NCBI RefSeq assembly: GCF_030540835.1
Contig: NZ_JAUOEK010000117.1
Location: 1 to 64,000 of the forward strand
Origin: Flavivirga aquimarina
Lineage (GTDB): Bacteria > Bacteroidota > Bacteroidia > Flavobacteriales > Flavobacteriaceae
Direction: 5' to 3'
DNA: 64,000 bases
The position numbers and the translations under genes are program-made. The first letter of the stretch is position 1. Each line of letters opens with the position of its first letter. Below, piece after piece: positions 43,786-53,268 of the stretch. The notes beneath the pieces were generated by a model that worked only from the letters and a program-made list of their open reading frames with translations, did no database searches and was not told where the DNA came from.

Positions 43786-45360
43786 TTATGATATTAGTGG
43801 AAGCTTTATAGTGAATATGCTTCCTTTATCTTTTTCACTTTCTACAGATACATGTCCTTGATGATCTTCAACGATGCGTTTAACGTAAGCTAAACCTAAA
43901 CCGTGACCTTTAACGTTATGAATATTTCCTGTGTGTTCTCTATAAAATTTTTCAAACACTTTTTTAGAGGCTGCTTTACTCATACCACTGCCATGATCTT
44001 TTACTTTTAATAAAATATTTGTACCAATATTTTCAGTATATATTTCTATTTCTGGTGCGTTTGGAGAATACTTTATAGCATTATCCAACATATTAACAAT
44101 AACATTAGTAAAATGGGTTTCATTAGCTAAAATCGAAGACCTATCTGCTTCAAAAAATGTTTTAATGTAACCTTGCCTGTCTTCAACTATTAGTTTTACA
44201 TGTGCAATAGCATCTTCAACCAAATCGTGCAACTTAACTCTATCTTTACTAATATTAAGTTCGTTTTTTTCTAATTTAGATATTCTCAATACATTTTCAA
44301 CTTGAGCATGCATACGTTTATTCTCTTCTTTTATCATAGTGAGGTAACGTATTACCCTATCTTTGTCATCTATAACTTTTGGGTTTTTAATAGCATCTAA
44401 AGCCAAATTTATAGTTGCTATTGGTGTTTTAAACTCATGCGTCATATTATTAATAAAGTCAGTCTTTATTTCAGATATTTTTCGCTGTTTTAAAAGTTGA
44501 TACAAAGCACTTGAATATGCTATGATTATTATAGATGTGAAAATTACCGATAATAATATCATACCTATTATGGATGATAATATATACCCTCCATCATCAG
44601 GAAAATTAACCAAAAGCTTATAAAGGCTTTGATTGTTTTCATCATAAAAAATAGGCACACTATAAGTAGAAGCATCGTTCTCAAAACTATTGCTACGCAC
44701 TTTAGTTGCTAAATCACCATCATAAATAGCAAATTCAAAGTCTATATTGATATCATCTTTTCTAAGTCTATCAGACAATAAATCTCGAATTTCTTTCTCG
44801 GAAACCCTTTTATGTATAGGAGTTCTTTTATAAATTTCTTTAAAACTCTTTTCAAAACTTAACCGTTGTGCTTCATCCATACTCCCACTCCTAATAATCT
44901 TAGTAATAGGGCTTTGTAGGATATCTTTTTCAGATAAATCAATATTGCTGTAAATCTCAGTACTAGACTTACCTGTTATACTTTTAAAATCTATACTATC
45001 AATATCTAAACCAATGTCAAGGAGCGACGAAGAAAATTTAAAATTTTCTTCAATAATATTATTACTATAAACAAGCATTTCGTTTGTGCTGTTATTCTTC
45101 TGATAAATTAACAACTGAGAAACCGCTTCTTCATCAACTTTTTTATCTTTATCTAAGCTTAAATATTTCGAGAAATATTTTTCCGATTCATTATTTTCTA
45201 TAGTGTTAGAAGCATAACTAAGTGCGCCTTTAACAATAAACTTAAATCGTTCTTTTTCGTTTTCAACAGAATTATTTATATAATAAGCTTGAATAGATAT
45301 AATACCAATAAGTGATAAACTCATTAGTATTATTAATAGGATGAATATTTTTTTGTTCAC
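43786..45360 (-). CDS. Sensor histidine kinase (RprX-like)
   Basis: A 524-residue membrane kinase. Two spans (FILLIILMSLSLIGIISIQAYYI, residues about 5-27, and IIGMILLSVIFTSIIIIAYSSALY, about 265-290) frame a periplasmic sensor of about 235 residues. The HisKA domain has the phospho-His in NNMTHEFKTPIATIN, and the ATPase domain shows NMLDNAIKYS, VKDHGSGM and GHGLGLAYVK. Partner of the downstream response regulator. The periplasmic part gives no clear family, so the signal is unknown. Confidence 0.93.
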   Translation of the reverse strand: MNKKIFILLIILMSLSLIGIISIQAYYINNSVENEKERFKFIVKGALSYASNTIENNESEKYFSKYLSLDKDKKVDEEAVSQLLIYQKNNSTNEMLVYSNNIIEENFKFSSSLLDIGLDIDSIDFKSITGKSSTEIYSNIDLSEKDILQSPITKIIRSGSMDEAQRLSFEKSFKEIYKRTPIHKRVSEKEIRDLLSDRLRKDDINIDFEFAIYDGDLATKVRSNSFENDASTYSVPIFYDENNQSLYKLLVNFPDDGGYILSSIIGMILLSVIFTSIIIIAYSSALYQLLKQRKISEIKTDFINNMTHEFKTPIATINLALDAIKNPKVIDDKDRVIRYLTMIKEENKRMHAQVENVLRISKLEKNELNISKDRVKLHDLVEDAIAHVKLIVEDRQGYIKTFFEADRSSILANETHFTNVIVNMLDNAIKYSPNAPEIEIYTENIGTNILLKVKDHGSGMSKAASKKVFEKFYREHTGNIHNVKGHGLGLAYVKRIVEDHQGHVSVESEKDKGSIFTIKLPLIS

Positions 45361-45440
45361 TATTCAAAATTAACATTTTAACATTTATGACACTTCCCTT
45401 TTAACCTTACATTAACAAAAATGATAAAAAGGCTTTTTTC

Positions 45441-46025
45441 TTAAATTATTTTAAGAAGATCTTTATGAATATTGATTACTTGATTTTTAGTAACCTCAAG
45501 GTCGATATTATCAATTACATAATCCGAATACTTGATTTTTTCTTCATCTGTCCATTGGTTTTTCATAATGGCTTGAATCTTATCTTTAGTTGTATTATCA
45601 CGATTTAAAAGACGCTTTATCCGTAAGTCTTTTGGGGCAGTAACCGTAATAACATAATCACATGCTTTATGACCACCATTTTCAAATAAAATAGCCACTT
45701 CTTTTATAACATAAGGAGCGTCTTGTTTTAACACCCATTTTTCAAAATGTTTCGCTACTCTAGGGTGGACAATCTCATTCATTTTTTGTAAATACCCCTT
45801 ATCGTTAAATATAACATCTGCTATAAAACGCTTGTTTAATTTGTTATCAACATAGGCTTTATCTCCAAATAATTGAATAAGCTTTCTCTTAATAATTTTA
45901 GACTTATGCATAAGGTTTTTTGCTTCAACATCTGCTATATAAACGGGTATTCCAAGTTCCTCAAACTGTTTGGCTACTGTTGTTTTTCCGCTTCCTATAC
46001 CTCCTGTAAGTCCTACAATAATCAT
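45441..46025 (-). CDS. coaE: Dephospho-CoA kinase
   Basis: A 194-residue P-loop kinase that phosphorylates dephospho-CoA in the last step of coenzyme A synthesis. Walker A GLTGGIGSGKTTVA (residues 5-18), then ADVEAKNLMH and RRLLNRD-type lid residues (LRIKRLLNRDNTT) fit CoaE. The ATG lies in a 4-bp overlap with the upstream ybbR-like gene, so the two are translationally coupled. Confidence 0.95.
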   Translation of the reverse strand: MIIVGLTGGIGSGKTTVAKQFEELGIPVYIADVEAKNLMHKSKIIKRKLIQLFGDKAYVDNKLNKRFIADVIFNDKGYLQKMNEIVHPRVAKHFEKWVLKQDAPYVIKEVAILFENGGHKACDYVITVTAPKDLRIKRLLNRDNTTKDKIQAIMKNQWTDEEKIKYSDYVIDNIDLEVTKNQVINIHKDLLKII

Positions 46026-46981
46026 TTTGTAATTATAAATTCTATACGCTGCTGACTAATTTTAACATTTTTAGCAGTCTTAGGGTATTTTTCTAATTCC
46101 GGAACTAAAAGTGATTGATTACCCTTAGTTTTATTATAATCGCAAACGACTTTAAAATCTTTATTTGTGACCGAATTAAAATGGCTTAAACTAATATAAT
46201 AAGAAACATTTACTTCTTTTGGAAAATGCTTTATCTTTATACCTTTAGGAACATTAATAATATTTACTGGTATTTTTAGTGTGCCTTCTGTAAACTTTTC
46301 TACATCTGCCTTTATAACCACACTATTAGTAGAAAATTTTAAATCGGAAGTATTTTCGGGAAACTTTAGCTTAGTCGTTTCTGTTAAATTTAGCTTTACA
46401 TCATTAAAAGTAATATCTTCTGTTTCTATATGATTAATTTTAGACACTAGTACATTTGGACCTATAACCATAATTGAATCGGGTTCTGAAACCAGTTTAT
46501 CTGAGATATCGTAACCGGGACTAAAATTGATAGTGGCATTTAATTTAACCGGGATTTTTTTAACCAAGTTTACATCATATCTAAAAGTTAATTTGTCTGG
46601 AAACATATTAAGTAATTCTACTTGTTCATCAAACTGTGTATTTTTCAGATAAGCTTTAGATTTATTCCATAAAAAAACATCTTTTTTTTTGTCGACATCG
46701 TGACTAAAATCTATCTTAATTTTTGGTTTAGAAATATAATACTTGAGCCATTTAAAACCATGTGTTTTTAAAGTGATATTTAGCGTCACAGAATCATTTA
46801 AAATAACATTCTCTTCAGGTAAATTTACCTTTTCAATACCAAAAGCCATCGTATTTGTATACTCTTTTGATAACTTAGAAAATATCAAAATAATAAAAGC
46901 AAACAACAAAAACAGAATAAACACATTTATCCTTTTGTTTTTTATTGATGCTAATATTTTAGATTTTAACTTTTTTATCAT
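46022..46981 (-). CDS. YbbR-like domain protein
   Basis: A 319-residue membrane-anchored protein. A single N-terminal span (RINVFILFLLFAFIILIFSKL, about residues 18-38) is followed by repeated YbbR-type beta units (LNITLKTHGFKWLKYYISKPKIKID; IPVKLNATINFSPGYDI; LKIPVNIINVPKGIKIKHFPKEVNVSY). In Gram-positive bacteria YbbR proteins regulate the diadenylate cyclase CdaA; no such gene is near here. It overlaps the glycosyltransferase gene upstream and coaE downstream by 4 bp each. Confidence 0.85.
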   Translation of the reverse strand: MIKKLKSKILASIKNKRINVFILFLLFAFIILIFSKLSKEYTNTMAFGIEKVNLPEENVILNDSVTLNITLKTHGFKWLKYYISKPKIKIDFSHDVDKKKDVFLWNKSKAYLKNTQFDEQVELLNMFPDKLTFRYDVNLVKKIPVKLNATINFSPGYDISDKLVSEPDSIMVIGPNVLVSKINHIETEDITFNDVKLNLTETTKLKFPENTSDLKFSTNSVVIKADVEKFTEGTLKIPVNIINVPKGIKIKHFPKEVNVSYYISLSHFNSVTNKDFKVVCDYNKTKGNQSLLVPELEKYPKTAKNVKISQQRIEFIITK

Positions 46982-47985
46982 TTCGATTTAAAAAATAACT
47001 CAGGAAAATAAGCTTCCGGCTTTTTATTACGTATTGAGACTGCAAACGTTGACTTTAAAAACCCATAACCATATCCGAAAAACTGAATAATAATGGCAAC
47101 TACAGAAAGTATTGAAACCCAAAAACTTTTTGTATTTATTAAAGCTAATACTAATGCTACGAAAAAATACGACATATAGACTACCAAACCCAAATTAAAA
47201 TTTAAAAAAGCGAGTCCTAATGACATTATAAATCCTAAACAAAAAATGGTAGGAAACCAATAGGTTATTTTTTTTGTAGATGGATGCCAATTATTAAGAA
47301 TAGGACGTACCAGTCCAAATTTATGTACTTGTTTATAAAACTTACGCCATGAAATACGACGTTTATGATATACAAAAGCTTCCGGTATCAACTTAGTTTT
47401 ATAGCCTAAATCCCAAAGTCTGATAGATAAGTCGGGGTCTTCTCCCGGATGAATCCTTCCAAACCCTTTTGAAGCTATAAAAGCTTCTTTTGAAAGCCCC
47501 ATATTAAAGCTTCGTGGTTGAAACGTATCTACACTATTTTTATTTCCTCTAATACCTCCAGTAGTAATAAATGAGGTCATTGAAAAGTTTATGGCTTTTT
47601 GAAGGCTTGTAAACGAATCGTGTGCAGCATCTGGCCCTCCAAAACAATCTACATATTTATTTTTTAAGCTTTTTACGACTTCTTTAATATAGTTTTTTGG
47701 TAAAATACAATCGGAATCTAAAATGATAAAATAGTTTCCTTTGGCATGTTTCATACCAAAATTTCTTGAATCCCCCGGCCCTGAGTTTTCTTTAAAAAAA
47801 TAAGATATATCTAGTTTCTCCTTATAAGTATCAACGACCTCTTTAGACGATATAGTTGAGCCGTCTTCTACAATAACTATTTCAAAGGGTATATTACCCT
47901 GTAATAGTTCAAAACTCTGTAATAGTTCTTGTATTTCGTCCGGACGATTATAAACAGGAATAATAAAAGAAAACTGTAATTGCAT
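46978..47985 (-). CDS. Family 2 glycosyltransferase, membrane-anchored
   Basis: A 335-residue glycosyltransferase: FSFIIPVYNRPDEIQELLQSF, VEDGS, DSDCILPKNY (DxD near residue 92) and GEDPDLSIRLWDLGY, followed by three C-terminal hydrophobic spans (WFPTIFCLGFIMSLGLAFL and on). It starts the glycosyltransferase-ybbR-coaE unit. The acceptor is unknown; the membrane tail suggests lipid-linked or envelope glycans. Confidence 0.9.
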   Translation of the reverse strand: MQLQFSFIIPVYNRPDEIQELLQSFELLQGNIPFEIVIVEDGSTISSKEVVDTYKEKLDISYFFKENSGPGDSRNFGMKHAKGNYFIILDSDCILPKNYIKEVVKSLKNKYVDCFGGPDAAHDSFTSLQKAINFSMTSFITTGGIRGNKNSVDTFQPRSFNMGLSKEAFIASKGFGRIHPGEDPDLSIRLWDLGYKTKLIPEAFVYHKRRISWRKFYKQVHKFGLVRPILNNWHPSTKKITYWFPTIFCLGFIMSLGLAFLNFNLGLVVYMSYFFVALVLALINTKSFWVSILSVVAIIIQFFGYGYGFLKSTFAVSIRNKKPEAYFPELFFKSK

Positions 47986-48035
47986 AAAACAAATGTAACA
48001 AAAAAGCCACCGTTTGGGGACATCTTTAAAAAAGA

Positions 48036-48106
48036 CACGAATTACACAAATTTATACGAATCTACTAATAAGACCTGCCAGGTTTTTAAAACCTGGCAGG
48101 TCTTAT
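48036..48106. repeat. Perfect 19-bp inverted repeat with TTCGTG-type flank
   Basis: The arms at 48068-48086 and 48088-48106 (ATAAGACCTGCCAGGTTTT and its complement) are perfectly matched around one central base. On the minus strand ATTCGT and AATTCGTGTC motifs adjoin it, as at 1-80. It lies 30 bp after the fabI stop and may stop fabI transcription, but its make-up marks it as a dispersed repeat. Confidence 0.7.
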
Positions 48107-48135
48107 CTATTCTTAAAATTAATGTTTTTGTATAC

Positions 48136-48951
48136 TTAATCTTCTTTCATAAAGGTTTCCATAACAGCATCACTAACCCCCATATTACTAAAACCTCCAT
48201 CGTGGAATAGGTTTTGAAGTGAGACACGTTTGGTTAAATCACTAAACAATGAAACCGTATAATTAGCACAATCTAATGCTGTTGCATTACCTAAAGGTGA
48301 CATTTTATTAGCATAAGCTATAAAACCGTCAAAACCTTTAACACCACTCCCTGCTGTTGTTGGTGTTGGTGATTGAGAAATGGTATTTACTCGTACCTTT
48401 TTATCACGTCCGAAGAAATACCCGAAACTACGAGCAATACTTTCTAAATACGCTTTATTATCGGCCATATCGTTATAATCTGGAAAAACACGTTGGGCTG
48501 CCATATAAGTTAACGCTACAATACTTCCCCATTCATTCATGGCATCTGCTTTGTATAATGTTTGCATAACTTTGTGAAAAGACATGGCAGAAACATCTGT
48601 TCCTTTTTGAGTCCATGCATAATTCTGATCTGTATAATGTTTTCCTTTTCTAACATTAATAGACATTCCTATTGAATGCAAAACAAAATCTATTTTACCA
48701 CCTAGAATCTCCATTGATTTTTCAACTAGATTTTGTAAATCTTCTTCAGAAGTTGCATCTGCAGGAATAATTTGAGAACCTGTTTTTTCAGCTAATTCAT
48801 TTATTTGCCCCATACGCATAGCTACTGGTGCATTTGTTAATACAAATGTTCCACCTTCTTCATGCACTCGTTCTGCTGTTTTCCATGCAATTGAATTAGA
48901 ATCTAATGCTCCAAAAATGATTCCTTTTTTTCCTTTCAATAAATTATACAT
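48136..48951 (-). CDS. fabI: Enoyl-[acyl-carrier-protein] reductase (NADH)
   Basis: A 271-residue short-chain dehydrogenase-type enzyme that reduces trans-2-enoyl-ACP in each round of fatty acid elongation. The modified Gly-rich segment IIFGALDSNSIAWKTAE, HSIGM and the Tyr-x6-Lys catalytic set in PDYNDMADNKAYLE are seen. This is the target class of triclosan-like inhibitors. A palindromic repeat (TGTCC/GGACA) sits in the 135-bp gap upstream before recN, so it may have its own promoter. Confidence 0.95.
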   Translation of the reverse strand: MYNLLKGKKGIIFGALDSNSIAWKTAERVHEEGGTFVLTNAPVAMRMGQINELAEKTGSQIIPADATSEEDLQNLVEKSMEILGGKIDFVLHSIGMSINVRKGKHYTDQNYAWTQKGTDVSAMSFHKVMQTLYKADAMNEWGSIVALTYMAAQRVFPDYNDMADNKAYLESIARSFGYFFGRDKKVRVNTISQSPTPTTAGSGVKGFDGFIAYANKMSPLGNATALDCANYTVSLFSDLTKRVSLQNLFHDGGFSNMGVSDAVMETFMKED

Positions 48952-48972
48952 ACTTTTTTGTTTATGCCCCTT

Positions 48973-48985
48973 TGTCCTCCGGACA
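48973..48985. repeat. Short TGTCC/GGACA palindrome between fabI and recN
   Basis: TGTCC-TCC-GGACA, within a CCCC...TTTCCCC context, is the kind of small dispersed hairpin found in flavobacterial intergenic DNA. No T-run follows it. Confidence 0.5.
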
Positions 48986-49086
48986 TTTCCCCATGGAGGA
49001 AAATCGGGTAATTGTTCTCTTTATTAATTTTAAAGCCCAAAAGTACTAAACTTTAAACTTTAATTTTTTTAAACTTTAAACTTTTT

Positions 49087-50739
49087 TTAATTCAATAATT
49101 CTTTTGCATGTGCAATAGCAGATGAAGACATCTCTATACCTCCTAACATTTGTGCTATTTCTACAATTCGTTCATCATGATTGAGCTTTACAAGATTGGT
49201 TTGTGTCATATTATTTACATCGTCTTTATAAACCTTAAAATGCGAATGTCCTTTCGCTGCAATTTGCGGTAAATGTGTAATAGAAAACACTTGCATTGTT
49301 TTACTCATCTGTAACATAATATCTCCCATTTTGTTTGATATTTCTCCAGAAACTCCAGTATCAATTTCGTCAAACATAATGGTAGGTAATTTTATATATT
49401 TTGATAAAATTGATTTTATTGCCAACATAATTCTAGATAACTCACCACCCGAAGCTGCTTTTTTAAGCTCGTTAAAGTTCCCTCCTTTATTTGCCGAAAA
49501 CAAAAATGATAAGACATCTTTTCCGTTAGCAAAAAAAGAATCGCTATAAATTGTTTCTATTTTAAATTGTGCATTTGGCATCCCTAAGCCTACCAAAATA
49601 CTTTCTAATTGCTTTTTTAATTTTGGAATTGCTTCAATCCGTTTGTTATGGATTGTTTTAGAAATAGTATTTAATTCTACTGTTTTAGAATTGATTTCTA
49701 ATTGTTTTTTCTGAATGGTATCATCTAAATTTTCTGTTACCGATACTTTTTCTTCAAGTATATTTTTTATTTTAATTAATTCTGAAACATCTTCCGCAGT
49801 ATGTTTTTGCAGCAAATTATGAAGTGTTTTTAATTTAGAATCAACCGTTTCTAATCTCATAGGGTCTACTTCTAAATTATCTTTTAATGTATTAACTTCA
49901 CTAAATACATCGTCCATCTCTATTAAACTACTGGTAACTCTATTAAACAAATCTTCATATTTAGATGAAAATCCGGATAGTTTTTGAAAGGTATTCTTTA
50001 ATGTTGTCAATGTAGCTAAAGCTCCTACTCCTTCTTCATTTAATACATGATAAGCTTCATCTAATTTCTCTTTTATGCCTTCTATATTATTAAGTGTTTC
50101 GTATTCTTCTTCTAAATTTTCTAATTCTCCATCTACTAAATTAGCTTCAACCAATTCGTTTAATAAAAACGTATTGTAATCATGTTCTTTTATTGCTTCT
50201 GCCTGAAAGGCTAAAAGTTCTTTCAGCTCTTTTTGAAGTATTTTATAACCTTTTAATTCATCATTATAAGTCTTCAAAACGCTATCATTGTTTGCAAGTG
50301 CATCTATTACCTGAAACTGAAATTCGTTACTGGTTAGCTCTAAGGTTTGATGTTGCGAATGTATATCAATTAAACGCTCTCCTAATAATTGTAAACTACT
50401 TAAATTAACGGGAGAATCGTTTATAAATGCTCTCGATTTTCCAGAAGGTAATATCTCTCTTCGAATAATAGTTTGTAATTCGTAGTCGATATCTTCAGCT
50501 TTAAAAAGTGATTTTAAATTATAATCGGAAATATCAAAAACTGCTTCAATAATACATTTTTGAGTTTCATCTTTTAAACTATTTAGATCGGCTCGTTTTC
50601 CCAGTATTAACGACAACCCTCCTAATAGTATTGATTTGCCTGCACCTGTCTCTCCTGTAATTATAGATAAGCCATCGTTAAAATCGACATGAAGCGTATC
50701 TATTAAAGCATAATTTTTTATTGAAAGTGATGTTAACAA
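49087..50739 (-). CDS. recN: DNA repair protein RecN
   Basis: A 550-residue SMC-like ATPase acting in double-strand break repair. Walker A ITGETGAGKSILLGGLSL near residues 28-45, a central coiled coil (about 160-370), the ABC signature AASGGELSRIMLAIKS and Walker B PTIMFDEIDTGVSG are all present. Length is normal. It lies 66 bp after the DUF4835 gene in the same direction, the end of the bamD-recN cluster. Confidence 0.96.
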   Translation of the reverse strand: MLTSLSIKNYALIDTLHVDFNDGLSIITGETGAGKSILLGGLSLILGKRADLNSLKDETQKCIIEAVFDISDYNLKSLFKAEDIDYELQTIIRREILPSGKSRAFINDSPVNLSSLQLLGERLIDIHSQHQTLELTSNEFQFQVIDALANNDSVLKTYNDELKGYKILQKELKELLAFQAEAIKEHDYNTFLLNELVEANLVDGELENLEEEYETLNNIEGIKEKLDEAYHVLNEEGVGALATLTTLKNTFQKLSGFSSKYEDLFNRVTSSLIEMDDVFSEVNTLKDNLEVDPMRLETVDSKLKTLHNLLQKHTAEDVSELIKIKNILEEKVSVTENLDDTIQKKQLEINSKTVELNTISKTIHNKRIEAIPKLKKQLESILVGLGMPNAQFKIETIYSDSFFANGKDVLSFLFSANKGGNFNELKKAASGGELSRIMLAIKSILSKYIKLPTIMFDEIDTGVSGEISNKMGDIMLQMSKTMQVFSITHLPQIAAKGHSHFKVYKDDVNNMTQTNLVKLNHDERIVEIAQMLGGIEMSSSAIAHAKELLN

Positions 50740-50804
50740 TGTTGGTTTTTAGTATTTAATTTACGGAAATAAATATAATAAAAGCGTTTTATATATAGTC
50801 TAAC

Positions 50805-51692
50805 TCAAAACTTAATATTTTGCCATTTGCTATTATGCATTGGCGCTACTTTTTGAAGTGTTTCTTTAACACTGGCTATATTTACATTAGGGCCATCGCT
50901 AAAAATTAGTTGTATTTCATCTGCTTTGGCATCAAAAAAGGTACGTAGTATAAAAGAATTTGGCCTACGTCTATTCATGGCTTCAAATTGTTGTAAAGAA
51001 GCCGCAACCTTTTCTTTTCCTGTTTTTGTATTCTCACTCATAACATCCAAACCTTCCCTATGATACATGTATAAAACGTCTCTATATTCTTTAAAAGTTG
51101 GAGACAGGACATTATCTATAAGGGCAAATCTACTTTGTAAACCGTCTTCTACTTTCCACCCTTTAAAGTTACTTTGTTGCGAATAATTTGTAATAATTCG
51201 TGCTTGTGTATAATAAGCATCACCTCCTTTGCTGGAAAAACTGTCAGCATCTAATGCCAAAATCATATAAACATGGAATGCTAATACCGACACTAAATTA
51301 GATTCGAATTGATTGGGATTAAAAATTAAATTTTGAAATTCTAAATACCTGAAATTAAAATCTTTATCATTAAAATTATAAATTGGTGTGCTAAACGATG
51401 AACCGAAAACGGGACGTGATGATTGTACTTGTATAGACGCTTGAAAGGTTTCTCCGCTATAACTAGTAACATTAATAACCATACTACAATCAATGCGTTC
51501 TTGTGTTTTAAATGTTTTTTTAGTCCACTTCGTATTGTTTATAAACTCATTTAACTGTTTCTCTAAAGTTTTAAAAATTGGAAAATTTTCGTTACCTGTT
51601 TGTTGTGCATTTACAACAAGGTTACAATTTAGTTCTTGCGAAACGCCTTTAATTCCCAGACAAAATATTAAAACAACTAGAATATTACGCAT
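50805..51692 (-). CDS. DUF4835 family exported protein
   Basis: A 295-residue protein with signal peptide MRNILVVLIFCLGIKGVSQ and mature start ELNCNLVVNAQQTGN, a pattern diagnostic of the DUF4835 family found next to coaBC and recN in Bacteroidota. The middle contains FNRRPNSF-like (MNRRRPNSFILRTFF) and DAKADEIQLIFSDGPN elements. Function unknown, but the constant link with bamD suggests an envelope role. It overlaps the coaBC gene by 8 bp. Confidence 0.87.
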   Translation of the reverse strand: MRNILVVLIFCLGIKGVSQELNCNLVVNAQQTGNENFPIFKTLEKQLNEFINNTKWTKKTFKTQERIDCSMVINVTSYSGETFQASIQVQSSRPVFGSSFSTPIYNFNDKDFNFRYLEFQNLIFNPNQFESNLVSVLAFHVYMILALDADSFSSKGGDAYYTQARIITNYSQQSNFKGWKVEDGLQSRFALIDNVLSPTFKEYRDVLYMYHREGLDVMSENTKTGKEKVAASLQQFEAMNRRRPNSFILRTFFDAKADEIQLIFSDGPNVNIASVKETLQKVAPMHNSKWQNIKF

Positions 51693-52917
51693 GTATTTGT
51701 TCTATAATTTTATTTAATAAGTCTTTAGCTACCTCTGCTTTAGATTTTAATTTAAACGCTGTAATAGTTTCTTTATCATCAATAAAAGTAACTTTATTAG
51801 TATTGCTTTTAAAACCTGCTCCTTTATCTTTTAACGAATTTAAAACAATTAAATTTAAATTCTTTCTTTTTAATTTGCCTTTTGCATTTTTAAGTTCATC
51901 ATTAGTTTCTAATGCAAACCCCACTAAATATTGGTTATTTTTAATGGCTCCCAAAGATGCTAAAATATCTTTTGTTTTTTCTAACTCTAAAGTTAACGTT
52001 GGATCCTTCTTTTTTATTTTTTGAGATGCAACTTCTTTTGGTTTAAAATCTGCTACAGCTGCCGAAAGTATGGCGATATCTACATCTTTATAATAAGTAT
52101 GTACAGATTCGTACATATCTTGTGCGCTAATAACTGGAATTACCTGTATTAAAGTATGTGATACTTTTTGATGTGTTGGCCCTGTAACTAAAACTACTTC
52201 TGCTCCAAGGTTTGCTGCTGCTTTGGCTATTTCAAACCCCATTTTACCACTTGAATGGTTTCCTATAAAACGAACCGGATCTATTGCCTCGTAAGTTGGA
52301 CCTGCTGTTATAAGTACTTTTTTTCCTTTTAAGGGAAGTTTATCTAAAATATCATTTTCAATAAAAGTAACAATGTCTTCTGGTTCTGCCATTCTACCTT
52401 CTCCTACCAAACCGCTTGCTAATTCACCACTTGTAGCAGGTATCATGATGTTTCCAAAAGCCTTTAACGTATTAAAAGAACTAGCTGTACTTGGGTGTTT
52501 ATACATATCCAAATCCATAGCTGGTGCAAAATACACAGGGCATTTTGCCGACAAATAGGTTGCTAACAGTAAATTATCACTTGTACCGCTTGCCATTTTA
52601 GAAAGTGTATTGGCTGTTGCTGGAGCAATTATAAAAACATCGGCCCATAAGCCTAAGTCGACATGATTATTCCATGTAGCGTTATCCTGCCTGCCGGCAG
52701 GCATGGCATCTTCTTCATTTGTAAAAGATGAGTAAACGGGATGTTTTGAAAGTGTTGATAAGGTTAAAGGCGTTATAAAATCTTTAGATGCCGGCGTCAT
52801 AACTACTTTTACGTTAGCACCTGCTTTTATAAATAACCTTACTAATGAAGCTGTTTTATAAGCGGCAATACCGGCACTTATGCCTAATAGTATGTTTTTG
52901 CCGCTTAATATTGACAT
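51685..52917 (-). CDS. coaBC: Bifunctional phosphopantothenoylcysteine decarboxylase/synthetase
   Basis: A 410-residue two-domain enzyme that makes 4'-phosphopantetheine from 4'-phosphopantothenate and cysteine. The N-terminal flavin-dependent CoaC half has GISAGIAAYK, the active-site His in TWNNHVDLG (His85) and APATANTLSKMA; the CoaB half has ITAGPTYEAIDPVRFIGNHSSGKMG and KIKKKD. Residues 71-78 (AMPAGRQD) are extra compared with the usual spacing between FTNEED and NATWNNH. They come from an in-frame palindromic repeat, seven or eight residues before the active-site His. The frame is open throughout, so the enzyme is probably functional. Confidence 0.95.
   Translation of the reverse strand: MSILSGKNILLGISAGIAAYKTASLVRLFIKAGANVKVVMTPASKDFITPLTLSTLSKHPVYSSFTNEEDAMPAGRQDNATWNNHVDLGLWADVFIIAPATANTLSKMASGTSDNLLLATYLSAKCPVYFAPAMDLDMYKHPSTASSFNTLKAFGNIMIPATSGELASGLVGEGRMAEPEDIVTFIENDILDKLPLKGKKVLITAGPTYEAIDPVRFIGNHSSGKMGFEIAKAAANLGAEVVLVTGPTHQKVSHTLIQVIPVISAQDMYESVHTYYKDVDIAILSAAVADFKPKEVASQKIKKKDPTLTLELEKTKDILASLGAIKNNQYLVGFALETNDELKNAKGKLKRKNLNLIVLNSLKDKGAGFKSNTNKVTFIDDKETITAFKLKSKAEVAKDLLNKIIEQIHA
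52684..52707 (-). repeat. Palindromic repeat inserted in frame in coaBC
   Basis: TGCCTGCCGGCAGGCA (52688-52703) is a perfect 16-bp palindrome inside coaBC, coding for MPAGRQ in this frame. With the flanking bases it forms a 24-bp block flanked by GAT, which looks like an insertion that keeps the reading frame. Its core CCTGCC-GGCAGG is shared with the hairpins at 43-62 and 48068-48106. Confidence 0.75.
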
Positions 52918-52925
52918 TTTAAAAA

Positions 52926-53261
52926 TTATTCTTGAGAATCTTCCTCTGTATTTCTAAAATAAATTTTATCAGTTAACCATTCTTGAACAGCTAATGCATG
53001 AGGTTTTGGTAATTTTTCGTAAAATTTAGAAACCTCAATTTGCTCTTTGTTTTCAAAGATTTCTTCAAGACTATCGTTATATGTTGCAAATTCTTCTAAC
53101 TTATCGATAAGCTCTTTTTTAATCTCTGTATTAATTTGCTCTGCACGTCTTGCGATTATAGAAATTGACTCATAGATGTTATCTGTTGGTTCGTCAATTT
53201 GATTTCTGTCGTATGTTACAGAATTAACCGGAGCATTTGTTTTTTTTAAATCTATTCCCAT
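52926..53261 (-). CDS. rpoZ: RNA polymerase omega/Rpb6-like subunit
   Basis: A 111-residue protein of the Bacteroidota omega type: DEPTDNIYESISIIARRAEQINTEIKKEL contains the helix that wraps the C-terminus of beta-prime, and the remainder (LEEFATYNDSLEEIFENKEQ, KPHALAVQEWLTDKIYF) is the family-specific tail. Spaced 7 bp from bamD and 8 bp from coaBC, in the conserved order bamD-rpoZ-coaBC. Confidence 0.88.
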   Translation of the reverse strand: MGIDLKKTNAPVNSVTYDRNQIDEPTDNIYESISIIARRAEQINTEIKKELIDKLEEFATYNDSLEEIFENKEQIEVSKFYEKLPKPHALAVQEWLTDKIYFRNTEEDSQE

Positions 53262-53268
53262 AGTTATT

